A stretch of 46,670 nt of DNA. Source: CAZCVI01 sp964502145 (GTDB lineage: Bacteria > Acidobacteriota > Aminicenantia > UBA2199). The stretch is taken from positions 1 through 46,670 of the forward strand of contig CAZCVI010000061.1 in NCBI GenBank assembly GCA_964502145.1, in the 5' to 3' direction. Under the pieces are notes generated by a model. The model did not search any database, was not told the origin of the DNA, and was given only the letters and a program-made list of their open reading frames with translations. The stretch's first letter is position 1. Every line of letters starts with the position of its first letter. The translations under genes and the position numbers were made by a program. Below are positions 17,861 through 25,232 of the stretch, piece after piece.

Positions 17861-18880
17861 TTACTTGATCTTGGTTCCATGCAATTCCCATTCCTCGTCA
17901 TCCTGGTTCTCTATCACTTGGTAAAGCGTGTTATTTTTGATAGCTGTCGGACATGCTCGGATACCGTATAGATAACTGAAAGGAAGAAAGAGCTGTTTGA
18001 TGAATTTCCCGTTGATGTCATAGACAAAGAATTCCAATTGGTTATTCTGTTCCTTGTAGGTTTGGATGTAGATTTTGTTGTCCACCGCGTAAAATGCCTG
18101 AATAGGAGGGAATTCGGGGGCAAATTTGATCATCTTCTTGATTTGTTCAAAGAATTCCTTCGCGCCGGGTGTTGTTTTAAAGGTTTCATAAACCCTTTCC
18201 TTGTATTTTTCAGGAACTTGCAGTTTTTTATACTCCCGGGTTATTGAGGCCACTTTATTGCCATCGCTTTTTAATATGAACAGGGAAAAACGGTTAGGTT
18301 CACCCGCTATGACAATTTTATCACCCATGGCATAGATCGCCGGATTATCCATGGGAAACTCCATGCTACCCCCCTTGAATATCTTTTGCGTCCTTAACTC
18401 CTTGATTTTTTTGAATTGCCCGTCATAAAGATTAACCGCCATGGAATAAGTCATGGTTTTCTGGTCCATCACGTTCCCAATGCCCACAAAATTTTTGCCG
18501 ATCATCTGGACCTGCATCGCCTGCGACTCCCGTATATTGATCTCTTTGATATACACCCCGCTTTTGGAAAAAAAGGAAACTTTGCCAACACTGTTGATCA
18601 ACAACGAATCACTCAGCGGGTATATTAAAATGCCTTCCCCCATTTGCAGAAGGAATTCCCGCGGTCCCTCTCCGGCTTTCCCGAACTTGGCTTTTAATTT
18701 ATAATCCTTCAACGAATATATATAAATGGTCTCTTTGTCCCCCACGTATACTTGCTGATCGTCCACTGCCATGATCGTCGGTTTTAAGAGCTGCGGTAAC
18801 ACCGCCAGCTTCTCCGCCGGTAAACTCGAAAATAACACCACCATGAATAAAAATACCACTACCACTTGTTTTGTTCTCAT
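17861..18880 (-). CDS. Exported 6-bladed beta-propeller protein
   Basis: 339 residues. The N-terminus is a signal peptide (MRTKQ, a hydrophobic stretch of ~15, then SSLPAEK). The body has repeated short strands with aromatic or Asp turns and the phrase KAGEGPREF, a hallmark of the 6-bladed beta-propeller family common in Bacteroidota and Acidobacteriota as lipoproteins or periplasmic proteins. No lipobox cysteine is present here. GAGGTGAG precedes ATG 18880 and two -10-like TATAAT boxes (18912-18917, 18924-18929 on the minus strand) lie upstream. It is divergent from dnaJ, sharing a 145-nt region. The function of the family is largely unknown; a binding role is inferred from the fold. Confidence 0.75.
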   Translation of the reverse strand: MRTKQVVVVFLFMVVLFSSLPAEKLAVLPQLLKPTIMAVDDQQVYVGDKETIYIYSLKDYKLKAKFGKAGEGPREFLLQMGEGILIYPLSDSLLINSVGKVSFFSKSGVYIKEINIRESQAMQVQMIGKNFVGIGNVMDQKTMTYSMAVNLYDGQFKKIKELRTQKIFKGGSMEFPMDNPAIYAMGDKIVIAGEPNRFSLFILKSDGNKVASITREYKKLQVPEKYKERVYETFKTTPGAKEFFEQIKKMIKFAPEFPPIQAFYAVDNKIYIQTYKEQNNQLEFFVYDINGKFIKQLFLPFSYLYGIRACPTAIKNNTLYQVIENQDDEEWELHGTKIK

Positions 18881-18982
18881 TATCTCACCTCGAATTTTTA
18901 TTTTACCTTTTATTATACCTCATATTATACGAGAATGGGGGGAAAAAAGATTTCCTGACAAGAGAGAGTTTCGATTTAGGTC

Positions 18983-19019
18983 TCAAGCACTTGATTTTTT
19001 AGAAATTCTAAAGTACAAT
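18983..19019 (+). promoter_or_regulatory. dnaJ promoter with candidate HspR operator
   Basis: TTGATT (18991-18996), 17-nt spacer, TACAAT (19014-19019), then ATG exactly 7 positions on. The spacer holds a perfect palindrome TTTAGAA-A-TTCTAAA (18998-19012), and TCAAG-CA-CTTGA (18983-18994) overlaps the -35. A repressor bound here would block the polymerase. The classical HAIR sequence CTTGAGT-N7-ACTCAAG is not present, so the palindrome is a candidate only. Confidence 0.55.
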
Positions 19020-19025
19020 CATTCT

Positions 19026-20126
19026 ATGAGCGATTACTACAATGCATTGGGTGTCAACAAGAAAGCGACGTTGGCTGAAATAAAAAAGGCCTACCGAAAA
19101 TTGGCGCGGAAATATCACCCGGATTTGAACCCGGGCGATAAGACGGCAGAGAAGAATTTCAAAGATATCACCGAAGCCTACGAGGTTCTCAAAGACACGG
19201 AAAAGCGGAAGCAATACGACATGTTCGGCAGCGTGGGCGGCAACGCACGTGCGCACAATGCCCGCAATGGTTCCCATTTTGATGGTTTTGATTTTTCCAA
19301 CGCTGGCTCCAGTTCCTTCGGCGATATTTTTGAGACCATATTCGGCGGTGGCCCCTCCGCGCAAAGCCATGATCGACGAAAACCAGAACAAGGCGAAGAT
19401 TTGCACTATGCGATCAACCTGAGCTTCCTCGACGCGGCCCAAGGTATTGAAACACCGATTCAACTGGTACGCAAGGAACATTGCGCGTCTTGTAGCGGGA
19501 AAGGCGTGGACCATAATTCGACCAAAACCACCTGTTCCCGTTGCAAAGGCAGTGGCAAGGTTATGAAACAGACCGGTTTTATGAAGTTCGCCGCCCCCTG
19601 TCCTGGTTGCGGTGGTTCGGGTACTATTCCCAGCAAGAATTGCAGCGCCTGCAATGGCGAAGGTAGAGCGGATAAAGTCAGTAAAATCCGCATTCGTATT
19701 CCAGCAGGCGTTGATGATAATTCTACGGTTAGAATCACCGGTAAAGGCAACGCCGGACGTTGTGGCGGACCTATTGGCGACCTTATTATCAGTATTAATG
19801 TCACCACCCATAAATTCTTCAAACGCAGCGGCACCAATCTGGAAGTATTACTGCCTGTCACCTTTACTGAAGCTGCATTGGGTGCGAAAGTCGAAGTTCC
19901 GACCCTCGATGGCACCGCTTTATTAAAAATTCCACCCGGTACTTCCTCAGGACAAAAGTTCCGCCTCAAAGGAAAAGGCGTTGCCAATCCGAAAACCAAG
20001 AGCATGGGTGATATGATCGCCGAAATTAAAATCGTGCCACCTCCGATCACGGATCTGGAAATCAGACGATTACTGAAAAAGATTGAGAAAAAAGAACCCT
20101 ATAATCCCAGGGAGGGCTTGATCTAA
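19026..20126 (+). CDS. dnaJ: Co-chaperone DnaJ (class I Hsp40)
   Basis: 366 residues from ATG 19026; 85 codons of open frame upstream are discarded because the promoter lies in them. The J domain (1-70) has HPD at 31-33, which triggers the DnaK ATPase. A Gly/Ser/Phe-rich linker follows, then the zinc region with four CxxCxGxG units (CASCSGKG, CSRCKGSG, CPGCGGSG, CSACNGEG), and the C-terminal substrate-binding domains with GDLIISINVTTHKFFKRSG. It is a complete class I DnaJ. It has no Shine-Dalgarno and should be translated from a leaderless mRNA. The hspR gene starts 2 nt after its stop. No dnaK or grpE is in the window. Confidence 0.95.
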   Translation: MSDYYNALGVNKKATLAEIKKAYRKLARKYHPDLNPGDKTAEKNFKDITEAYEVLKDTEKRKQYDMFGSVGGNARAHNARNGSHFDGFDFSNAGSSSFGDIFETIFGGGPSAQSHDRRKPEQGEDLHYAINLSFLDAAQGIETPIQLVRKEHCASCSGKGVDHNSTKTTCSRCKGSGKVMKQTGFMKFAAPCPGCGGSGTIPSKNCSACNGEGRADKVSKIRIRIPAGVDDNSTVRITGKGNAGRCGGPIGDLIISINVTTHKFFKRSGTNLEVLLPVTFTEAALGAKVEVPTLDGTALLKIPPGTSSGQKFRLKGKGVANPKTKSMGDMIAEIKIVPPPITDLEIRRLLKKIEKKEPYNPREGLI

Positions 20127-20128
20127 CC

Positions 20129-20512
20129 ATGAAAGAGCGTAGCTATTCAATTTCCGCAGTCGCGTCAAAGTATAATATCCATCCCCAAACCCTCCGTCTT
20201 TACGAGCGCGAAGGTCTCCTGAGACCACCCCGAAGTAAAGGCAATACCCGCTATTATACGGATGACGATATGAAAAAATTGGAGTTCATTCTCAATTTGT
20301 CCCGGGAAATGGGCGTTAATCTGGCGGGTATTGAAATTATCTATAATATGAAATTGAAGATGGAAACAATGCAAGAAGAGTTCGGCAAATTTCTGGAAGA
20401 ATTGAAAAAAGAGTTCTTCACGGGCAAGGAAAATTTGTTCGAACAGAAAAAAACCGCTCTTGTAAAAATGTCATCTTCGGGAATAGCGTTGTTTAAGGAT
20501 GAAAAAAAATAA
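20129..20512 (+). CDS. hspR: MerR-family heat-shock repressor HspR
   Basis: 127 residues. The N-terminal winged helix reads YSISAVASKYNIHPQTLRLYEREGLL (in parts: HPQTLRLYEREGLL), then RSKGNTRYYTDDDMKKL, and GVNLAGIEIIYNMK, the pattern of HspR rather than metal-sensing MerR proteins: no conserved cysteines are present. A coiled-coil tail follows. HspR represses dnaK/dnaJ-type operons and is released when chaperones are occupied. Its place directly behind dnaJ matches the usual dnaKJ-hspR order, so it probably represses its own operon via the palindrome in the dnaJ promoter. The stop overlaps the start of the sigma factor gene by 14 nt. Confidence 0.88.
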   Translation: MKERSYSISAVASKYNIHPQTLRLYEREGLLRPPRSKGNTRYYTDDDMKKLEFILNLSREMGVNLAGIEIIYNMKLKMETMQEEFGKFLEELKKEFFTGKENLFEQKKTALVKMSSSGIALFKDEKK

Positions 20513-21341
20513 AGACTCCCTTAACTCGTTGAACCTCTACTTTCAGCAGGTTAAGAAGATATCTATTTTAAGCGCCGAAGAGGAGAAAGAACTGATCCTC
20601 AAGGTCAAAGAAGGCGATGAAATCGCCTTTAAAAAGATTATTATCGCCAACCAGAAACTGGTGGTCAAAGAAGCGCTAAAATACTATTTCAAGGAAGATA
20701 ATTTTCTAGACCTGGTGAACGAGGGCAACAAGGGCCTGATTGAAGCCTTAAAACGCTTTGATGTGACCCGGGAAAACCGGTTTTACACCTATGCCCTGTG
20801 GTGGGTGCGCAGTGAGATTCGGCGTTATCTTTCCAAGAATCAAAAGATCATTTCTTTTCCCGATATCTTTTTTAATAACTATCTCCAGTTCAAAAAGGAG
20901 TACTTTCGTCTCTCCCGCGAACTCAAGCGCCAGCCGAGCGAGGAAGAGTTGGCTAAATCACTTGGTATTCCCCGTAAAAAAGTGAAGATTCTCTTGGCTG
21001 TGCCCGAAGAAATCGTGAGCTTGGACAAAAGCGCCAATGATGGTACTGGTTCCAATCTTTCTGCTACCATCCCGGATCGCAACTCTGCTGATCCCCAGGA
21101 TATCCTCGTTGATCTTAACATCGAGGATATGATTCGCATTGATGTGGAAGAATTAACCGATAAAGAAGCGGAAGTCGTGCGCTTACGGTATGGCTTTGAA
21201 GACCAAGAACCGCTAAAACTCCGGGAAATTGCCACCAAATTAGATATGAGTCCCGAGGGAATCCGCCGTATTGAACTCAAAGCTTTGAAGAAATTGAAGA
21301 ATAAATTGACGCATCAAGGAGTATATGGAGTGTTAAATTGA
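20499..21341 (+). CDS. Sigma-70 family RNA polymerase sigma factor (RpoD/RpoH-like)
   Basis: 280 residues with sigma regions 1.2 (LYFQQVKKISILSAEEE), 2 (DLVNEGNKGLIEALKRFD and FYTYALWWVRSEIRRYL, the -10-melting part), 3 (LKRQPSEEELAKSLGI) and 4 (LTDKEAEVVRLRYGF, then an HTH with LREIATKLDMSPEGIRRIE). It lacks the long region 1.1 of a housekeeping sigma, so it is an alternative sigma of group 2/3. Being inside the dnaJ-hspR operon, it may be a heat-shock sigma made under HspR control; this is inference. ATG 20499 lies within hspR, suggesting coupling. The next gene starts by TTG overlapping its stop. Confidence 0.88.
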   Translation: MKKNKDSLNSLNLYFQQVKKISILSAEEEKELILKVKEGDEIAFKKIIIANQKLVVKEALKYYFKEDNFLDLVNEGNKGLIEALKRFDVTRENRFYTYALWWVRSEIRRYLSKNQKIISFPDIFFNNYLQFKKEYFRLSRELKRQPSEEELAKSLGIPRKKVKILLAVPEEIVSLDKSANDGTGSNLSATIPDRNSADPQDILVDLNIEDMIRIDVEELTDKEAEVVRLRYGFEDQEPLKLREIATKLDMSPEGIRRIELKALKKLKNKLTHQGVYGVLN

Positions 21342-22051
21342 AGCAAGACGTCTGCGAGAAGTGCAATGGTACGGGTTGGGTCATGGTCATAAAAGAAGAT
21401 CGCGAAGTCGCCCGCAAGTGCGAATGCCAAGCGTTAGATTTGCAAATAAAGAAAAACGACCATGCCAATATCCCCCCCCGGTTCCAGGGGGCCAGTTTGA
21501 TGTCGGTCATTGATGGCTTTCCAGTGGATAAAAGCAATCCCTCCCAGGGCAGAGCCAAGGAGATGGCCATTCAATTTATCAAAATGTACCCCTCCGAGCT
21601 CAAAGGCCCCTTGTTTCAGGGCCGCGTTGGCCTCGGAAAAACAAAGCTCCTGTGTTCCATTGGCTGCGACCTGATCAAAAAGGGCGTTGATGTGTATTAC
21701 ATTGATTGGAATGATTTAGTACGTGAGATGCGCACCGGAGAAGGAGCCACAACCCGCGATTTTTCCACCATTCATTTTTTAATCACCCGGCTCATCGAGG
21801 TTGACCTCTTGTTATTTGACGAGTTGGGAGCTTCCAAGGTCAGTCCCTGGGTGGATGACAATATATATTATCTGTTTAATCGACGTTATAATAATAATAA
21901 AAGTACTATTTGTGCCACCAATTATCTGGACAATCCCACCGATGGCCAGGAATCGTTGAGTCAACGCATCGGTGAACGGATTCGGAGCCGCTTGTATGAA
22001 ATGACAAAGGCAGTCGAAATTAAAGGCAGTGATTTTAGAAAAAAGACGTAG
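21338..22051 (+). CDS. DnaC/IstB-like AAA+ ATPase (helicase-loader type)
   Basis: 237 residues. The N-terminus has a Cys4 zinc-knuckle-like part (CEKCNGTGW ... KCEC), as in DnaI/DnaC-like loaders. The AAA+ core follows with Walker A GRVGLGKTKLL, a Trp/Tyr-rich strand (DVYYIDWNDLVREM), Walker B LLLFDELGAS, sensor-1 STICATNYLDN and an arginine region RIGERIRSRL. Known relatives load the DnaB helicase at origins or help IS21 transposase; with no transposase near, the loader type is more likely. The start is TTG 21338, 7 nt after GGAG, with the sequence TTGA shared with the upstream stop. Its presence in a stress operon is notable. Confidence 0.8.
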   Translation: MKQDVCEKCNGTGWVMVIKEDREVARKCECQALDLQIKKNDHANIPPRFQGASLMSVIDGFPVDKSNPSQGRAKEMAIQFIKMYPSELKGPLFQGRVGLGKTKLLCSIGCDLIKKGVDVYYIDWNDLVREMRTGEGATTRDFSTIHFLITRLIEVDLLLFDELGASKVSPWVDDNIYYLFNRRYNNNKSTICATNYLDNPTDGQESLSQRIGERIRSRLYEMTKAVEIKGSDFRKKT

Positions 22052-22061
22052 GAGGTAATTC

Positions 22062-23051
22062 ATGAACCAAGATCTAAGTTTCATCAATGAAAAAATCGAA
22101 CAAGAGAGCCGCATTATTGACAATATTATGTCAGAAGTGGAAAAAGTTATCGTGGGTCAGCGTCTATTATTGGAACGGATGATGATCGCCTTGATCACTT
22201 CCGGGCATATTCTGTTGGAAGGCGTGCCTGGACTGGCCAAAACATTATCTGTTAAAACATTGGCCAAAGCCATTCACCTCAATTTTAGCCGCATTCAATT
22301 CACCCCGGATTTGTTGCCCGCCGATTTAACCGGTACCCTCGTGTTTAATCCCAAGACCGCCGATTTTTATACCCGTAAAGGTCCGATCTTCACCAACTTG
22401 TTACTCGCCGACGAAATCAACCGCGCCCCGGCCAAAGTGCAAAGCGCTTTGCTTGAAGCCATGCAAGAACTCCAGGTCACGATCGGCGAAAATACGCATA
22501 TCATTGAAAAACCGTTTATGGTGATGGCCACTCAGAACCCTATCGAACAAGAAGGCACTTATCCCTTGCCCGAAGCCCAGGTAGACCGGTTCCTTTTAAA
22601 AGTCAAGGTCACTTATCCCAGTAAAGAGGAAGAGAAAGCCATTGTGAATCGTATGGTGGCTTCAGCCCAGCCCGAAGTTCGTCCCGTTTGCACTCCCGAA
22701 GAACTCTTTCGCATCAATAAGACCTATAAAATGATTTATATAGATGAGAAGATCAAAGATTATATCATTGACATTGTTTTTGCCACCCGGTTCCCCGATC
22801 AAGCTGGACTTGGTAAATTAAAGAATCTCATTCAATTTGGTGCTTCACCCCGTGCGTCGATATATCTTACCGAGGCTGCTAAAGCACTCGCTTTTATTCG
22901 TCGTCGTGGTTATGTCACCCCAGAGGATGTCAAAAACATCGGGCGCGATGTTCTCAGACACCGCATCATTCTTTCCTATGAAGCTGAAGCTGAAGAACTC
23001 AGCACCGATGATATCATCACCGAGATTTTCGATAACATCGAAGTGCCATGA
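22062..23051 (+). CDS. MoxR-family AAA+ ATPase
   Basis: 329 residues, complete. Walker A is GVPGLAKT (in HILLEGVPGLAKTLS), Walker B LLADEINRAPAKVQSALLEAM, sensor 1 VMATQNPIEQEGTYPLPEAQ, and the arginine-finger/lid part ends GASPRASIYLTEAAKA. MoxR ATPases act as chaperones that mature metal- or VWA-domain partners, usually encoded next door with a DUF58 protein. Here the neighbours are a DnaC-like protein and a small membrane protein, and no DUF58 or VWA gene is present, so the client is unknown. AGGAGG precedes ATG 22062, 10 nt after the previous stop. Confidence 0.93.
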   Translation: MNQDLSFINEKIEQESRIIDNIMSEVEKVIVGQRLLLERMMIALITSGHILLEGVPGLAKTLSVKTLAKAIHLNFSRIQFTPDLLPADLTGTLVFNPKTADFYTRKGPIFTNLLLADEINRAPAKVQSALLEAMQELQVTIGENTHIIEKPFMVMATQNPIEQEGTYPLPEAQVDRFLLKVKVTYPSKEEEKAIVNRMVASAQPEVRPVCTPEELFRINKTYKMIYIDEKIKDYIIDIVFATRFPDQAGLGKLKNLIQFGASPRASIYLTEAAKALAFIRRRGYVTPEDVKNIGRDVLRHRIILSYEAEAEELSTDDIITEIFDNIEVP

Positions 23052-23094
23052 TCCGCTAAAAATTCAAAAAAAGGAAGTAATGCATAAGTGAAAC

Positions 23095-23529
23095 ATGGGA
23101 AAACTTAAAAAGAAATTTAAGAAAAAGGTCAACCCCGAACGATCCAATAAAATGATCATTGCCGTGGCCGTAGGGTTGGTAATCGTGTTCCTCATTCTTT
23201 ACATCGCTTTTGCTGGCAGTGGTGGCGTTGTAGACAAGAAGGATAAAAAGGCAGTCATGGAACATGCCCTAAAGTACCTGAAAAAAGGGCAAGGTGTATC
23301 CCAATTGAATTTTATCCCCGAACAAAACAAAGTCATCATCGTCTATGATGAAAGCGATGAACACTTGGACTTCAGAACCATTGCCAGATTGGCCGCTACC
23401 CGACTCTCCAATGATATTATCAAGGAAGAAGTCGCCATTGCCCTGATCAAAAGAAGTGACAAAGCCCAAAAAGAGAGTTTCATCGTTTTCGCCAAAGACG
23501 GCAGGGTTTTGCGAATGGTTGAAGAGTAG
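23095..23529 (+). CDS. Single-pass membrane protein, unknown function
   Basis: 144 residues. A very basic N-terminus (GKLKKKFKKK) precedes one membrane helix at about 20-41, giving an N-in topology with a C-terminal soluble domain of ~100 residues with alternating strands and helices. No family is recognised. It is the last gene of the dnaJ operon, 43 nt after moxR. The best Shine-Dalgarno (AAGGAAG) actually serves a tiny frame ATGCATAAGTGA at 23080-23091, which ends 3 nt before ATG 23095; translation of the protein may depend on reinitiation. A 31-bp-arm hairpin lies just after the stop. Confidence 0.65.
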   Translation: MGKLKKKFKKKVNPERSNKMIIAVAVGLVIVFLILYIAFAGSGGVVDKKDKKAVMEHALKYLKKGQGVSQLNFIPEQNKVIIVYDESDEHLDFRTIARLAATRLSNDIIKEEVAIALIKRSDKAQKESFIVFAKDGRVLRMVEE

Positions 23530-23546
23530 AGCGGTAAAAAAAGACC

Positions 23547-23633
23547 CCCACGAATTACACGAATTTCCACGAATTAAAAAGGATTGGTCATTTTTTTTTG
23601 TGTTAATTCGTGTAAATTCGAGTAATTCGTGGG
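23547..23633. terminator. Bidirectional hairpin between convergent genes (TTCGTG repeat)
   Basis: Arms 23547-23577 and 23603-23633 pair over 29 of 31 positions and consist of CACGAATTA-type units. It follows the plus-strand operon and overlaps the end of the minus-strand gene, whose stop (23574) lies in the left arm. A T9 run (23591-23599) is in the loop. The sequence resembles the GTGTAATTCGTG palindromes scattered in many bacterial genomes. Confidence 0.7.
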
Positions 23634-24329
23634 CCCCTCTTTTTTCTTTTCTTCTAGTTCGTTCTTATGTTTCCTGATAAAATCCATTGTATGTGAAGCA
23701 TAGAAGCTGTCGTTTTTATTAAGGCAGCCGTTTATTAAATGTTCCAAATCAGCGAACTCATCAATATCCTGTCCTTCTGGCAGTATTTTTGGGAATATAC
23801 CTGCCGTGTTGAATATCGACATCGTTTGTTGAAACACTTTCTCTGTGCTCCAATCCACGTGCGAAAAAACATCGCTGCAAAATTCTTCCCTTTGGAATCC
23901 CAATAAATAATACCCGCCATCTGTGGATGGAGCAATTACCCCTTTGGCAGTATGAAGATATTTAAACGCTTTTTGTGGTAACTGTGCCGGTATGTTTGGA
24001 TAATCGCTACCCAGAATAATACAGCGTTCATAATTCAATTTGAACATTGTTATGAATGCATTTTTCATTCGTTCGCCCAGGTCCGCGCCTTGTTGTGCAT
24101 GCAACCCATGTTTTTGTCCTATCTGGAGCGCCATTTCTGCCATTTTTTCTACTGGAGTCAGAAAGAGGTGAAGGTCATAGTGCTGGTTATCACATTTCTC
24201 CAATAAATCTTGGATAAAACATTCATACAGGCCATAAGTCAGTTCATTTCCCAGTGTTTTTGCCAAGCGGGTTTTAACTTTGCCCTGTTCTGGGAATTTT
24301 AATAATAGGATCAGCCCATCAGATTTCAT
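23574..24329 (-). CDS. TIGR04282-type glycosyltransferase (DUF2064)
   Basis: 251 residues. The start GLILLLKFPEQGKVKTRLA and the later ILGSDYPNIPAQL and APSTDGGYYLLGF are typical of the DUF2064/TIGR04282 group of GT-A nucleotidyl or glycosyl transferases. It is nearly always paired with TIGR04283, as here (11-nt overlap), in loci named for arsenosugar biosynthesis with the radical SAM enzyme ArsS. No ArsS, ArsM or selenoprotein gene is in this window. The last ~20 residues are encoded by the palindromic repeat at 23547-23633, so the natural end was probably earlier and the stop is repeat-supplied. The family is clear; the substrate is not proven. Confidence 0.85.
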   Translation of the reverse strand: MKSDGLILLLKFPEQGKVKTRLAKTLGNELTYGLYECFIQDLLEKCDNQHYDLHLFLTPVEKMAEMALQIGQKHGLHAQQGADLGERMKNAFITMFKLNYERCIILGSDYPNIPAQLPQKAFKYLHTAKGVIAPSTDGGYYLLGFQREEFCSDVFSHVDWSTEKVFQQTMSIFNTAGIFPKILPEGQDIDEFADLEHLINGCLNKNDSFYASHTMDFIRKHKNELEEKKKEGPTNYSNLHELTQKKMTNPF

Positions 24330-25041
24330 TTTTTTTTCTCGTATCTGGGTAGAGTTTTACTAATTGTTCTGGCTTTACCCCCAGGAAGTAGAGCAAGCGT
24401 ATCTTGTGATTGCGAAGCCAGTTGAAGATTTGGCCTTCTTCTTCATAGCGGCGTGGTGAAGTGCTTGCTTTTTCTTTAAGGATGCAGATTTTATCTTTGT
24501 TTTTTTTAATTTTCGCCATCAATTCGATGTCTTCCATGATTGGGATTTCCGGGTATCCCCCTAATTGTTCGAAGTAGTCTTTGTCTATAAATATAGCTTG
24601 GTCCCCATAAGCAATCCGTGTTACTCGCGAACGTAAGACACTCGTGTAATAGATATGTTTCATAAACAGGTTCATGCCCTTAGTGCTGAGGTTAAATGCT
24701 CCAGCCACATATTTTTTTGATACGATTGCCTCTTTGATTTTGGCCAACCCGTTTTCTGGCAAAAACGTGTCCGCGTGTAAAAACAGTAGTATCTCGCCCC
24801 GTGCGATTTTTGCTCCTGTGTTCATTTGCAAGGCACGGCCTTTAGCCGCAGTCATTGTAATAACCTCCTTGCTTTTAATTGCCCCAATAGTGCTGCCTGA
24901 CTGGTCACCGTCGACCACGATGATTTCTAAATATTCCGCACCCGTCTTTTTTAATGCCAGTAATGCAGTGATCGCCGCATTAATGTGCCCCTCTTCCCGG
25001 TACACCGGGATAATAATTGAAATGTTAATGTCTACCTCCAC
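24319..25041 (-). CDS. TIGR04283-type family 2 glycosyltransferase
   Basis: 240 residues. The GT2 core is plain: ISIIIPVYREEGHI, IIVVDGDQSGST (DXD-like DGD), KGRALQMNTGA, LLFLHADT and the late MEDIELMAKIKK acid pair. The C-terminal part reads RLLYFLGVKPEQL, a family trait. It acts on a nucleotide-sugar donor in the cytoplasm and is linked by family with arsenosugar or rSAM-associated pathways. The annotated start is GTG 25041; it lacks a good Shine-Dalgarno, while GGAGG inside the first codons sits 5 nt before an in-frame ATT, so the true start may be a few codons later. The downstream partner overlaps by 11 nt. Confidence 0.85.
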   Translation of the reverse strand: MEVDINISIIIPVYREEGHINAAITALLALKKTGAEYLEIIVVDGDQSGSTIGAIKSKEVITMTAAKGRALQMNTGAKIARGEILLFLHADTFLPENGLAKIKEAIVSKKYVAGAFNLSTKGMNLFMKHIYYTSVLRSRVTRIAYGDQAIFIDKDYFEQLGGYPEIPIMEDIELMAKIKKNKDKICILKEKASTSPRRYEEEGQIFNWLRNHKIRLLYFLGVKPEQLVKLYPDTRKKNEI

Positions 25042-25067
25042 AAAAAGTCTCTATATCAGAACACCTC

Positions 25068-25096
25068 ATTATACCCAATCACCAATCCTTTTGCAA
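25068..25096 (-). promoter_or_regulatory. Promoter of the TIGR04283/TIGR04282 pair
   Basis: Minus strand TTGCAA (25091-25096), 17-nt spacer, TATAAT (25068-25073). The predicted start near 25061 leaves about 20 nt before GTG 25041. Confidence 0.6.
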
Positions 25097-25130
25097 AAAA
25101 AAACACTATGAAACCAATTCTTCCTTCCTT

Positions 25131-25157
25131 TTCCGTCCATATCGTCCATATTGTCCA
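25131..25157. repeat. 9-bp tandem repeat GTCCANANN, three copies
   Basis: GTCCATATC, GTCCATATT and GTCCAACAT follow one another just before the outer-membrane protein promoter. The unit resembles the GTCCAGNNN array at 31613-31657. Confidence 0.5.
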
Positions 25158-25161
25158 ACAT

Positions 25162-25190
25162 TTGCATTTCATTTAAAAATACTTTATAAT
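25162..25190 (+). promoter_or_regulatory. Promoter of the outer-membrane barrel gene
   Basis: TTGCAT (25162-25167), 17-nt spacer, TATAAT (25185-25190). The predicted start near 25197 gives a leader of about 36 nt containing GAGG before ATG 25233. Confidence 0.6.
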
Positions 25191-25232
25191 CAAATACGAT
25201 AAAATCAACCATACCAAAAAATGAGGCATTCA

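Noticed and set aside
18983..19012. Canonical HAIR operator before dnaJ
   Set aside because: Half sites CTTGA/TCAAG exist but the 7-nt spacing and orientation of HAIR do not; only a candidate new operator is claimed.
18771..19025. 85-codon extension of the dnaJ frame
   Set aside because: It overlaps the divergent propeller gene start and the dnaJ promoter; DnaJ proteins start at the J domain.
19008..19811. Long open frame opposite dnaJ
   Set aside because: Antisense shadow of a coding region with all DnaJ motifs on the other strand; no ribosome site.
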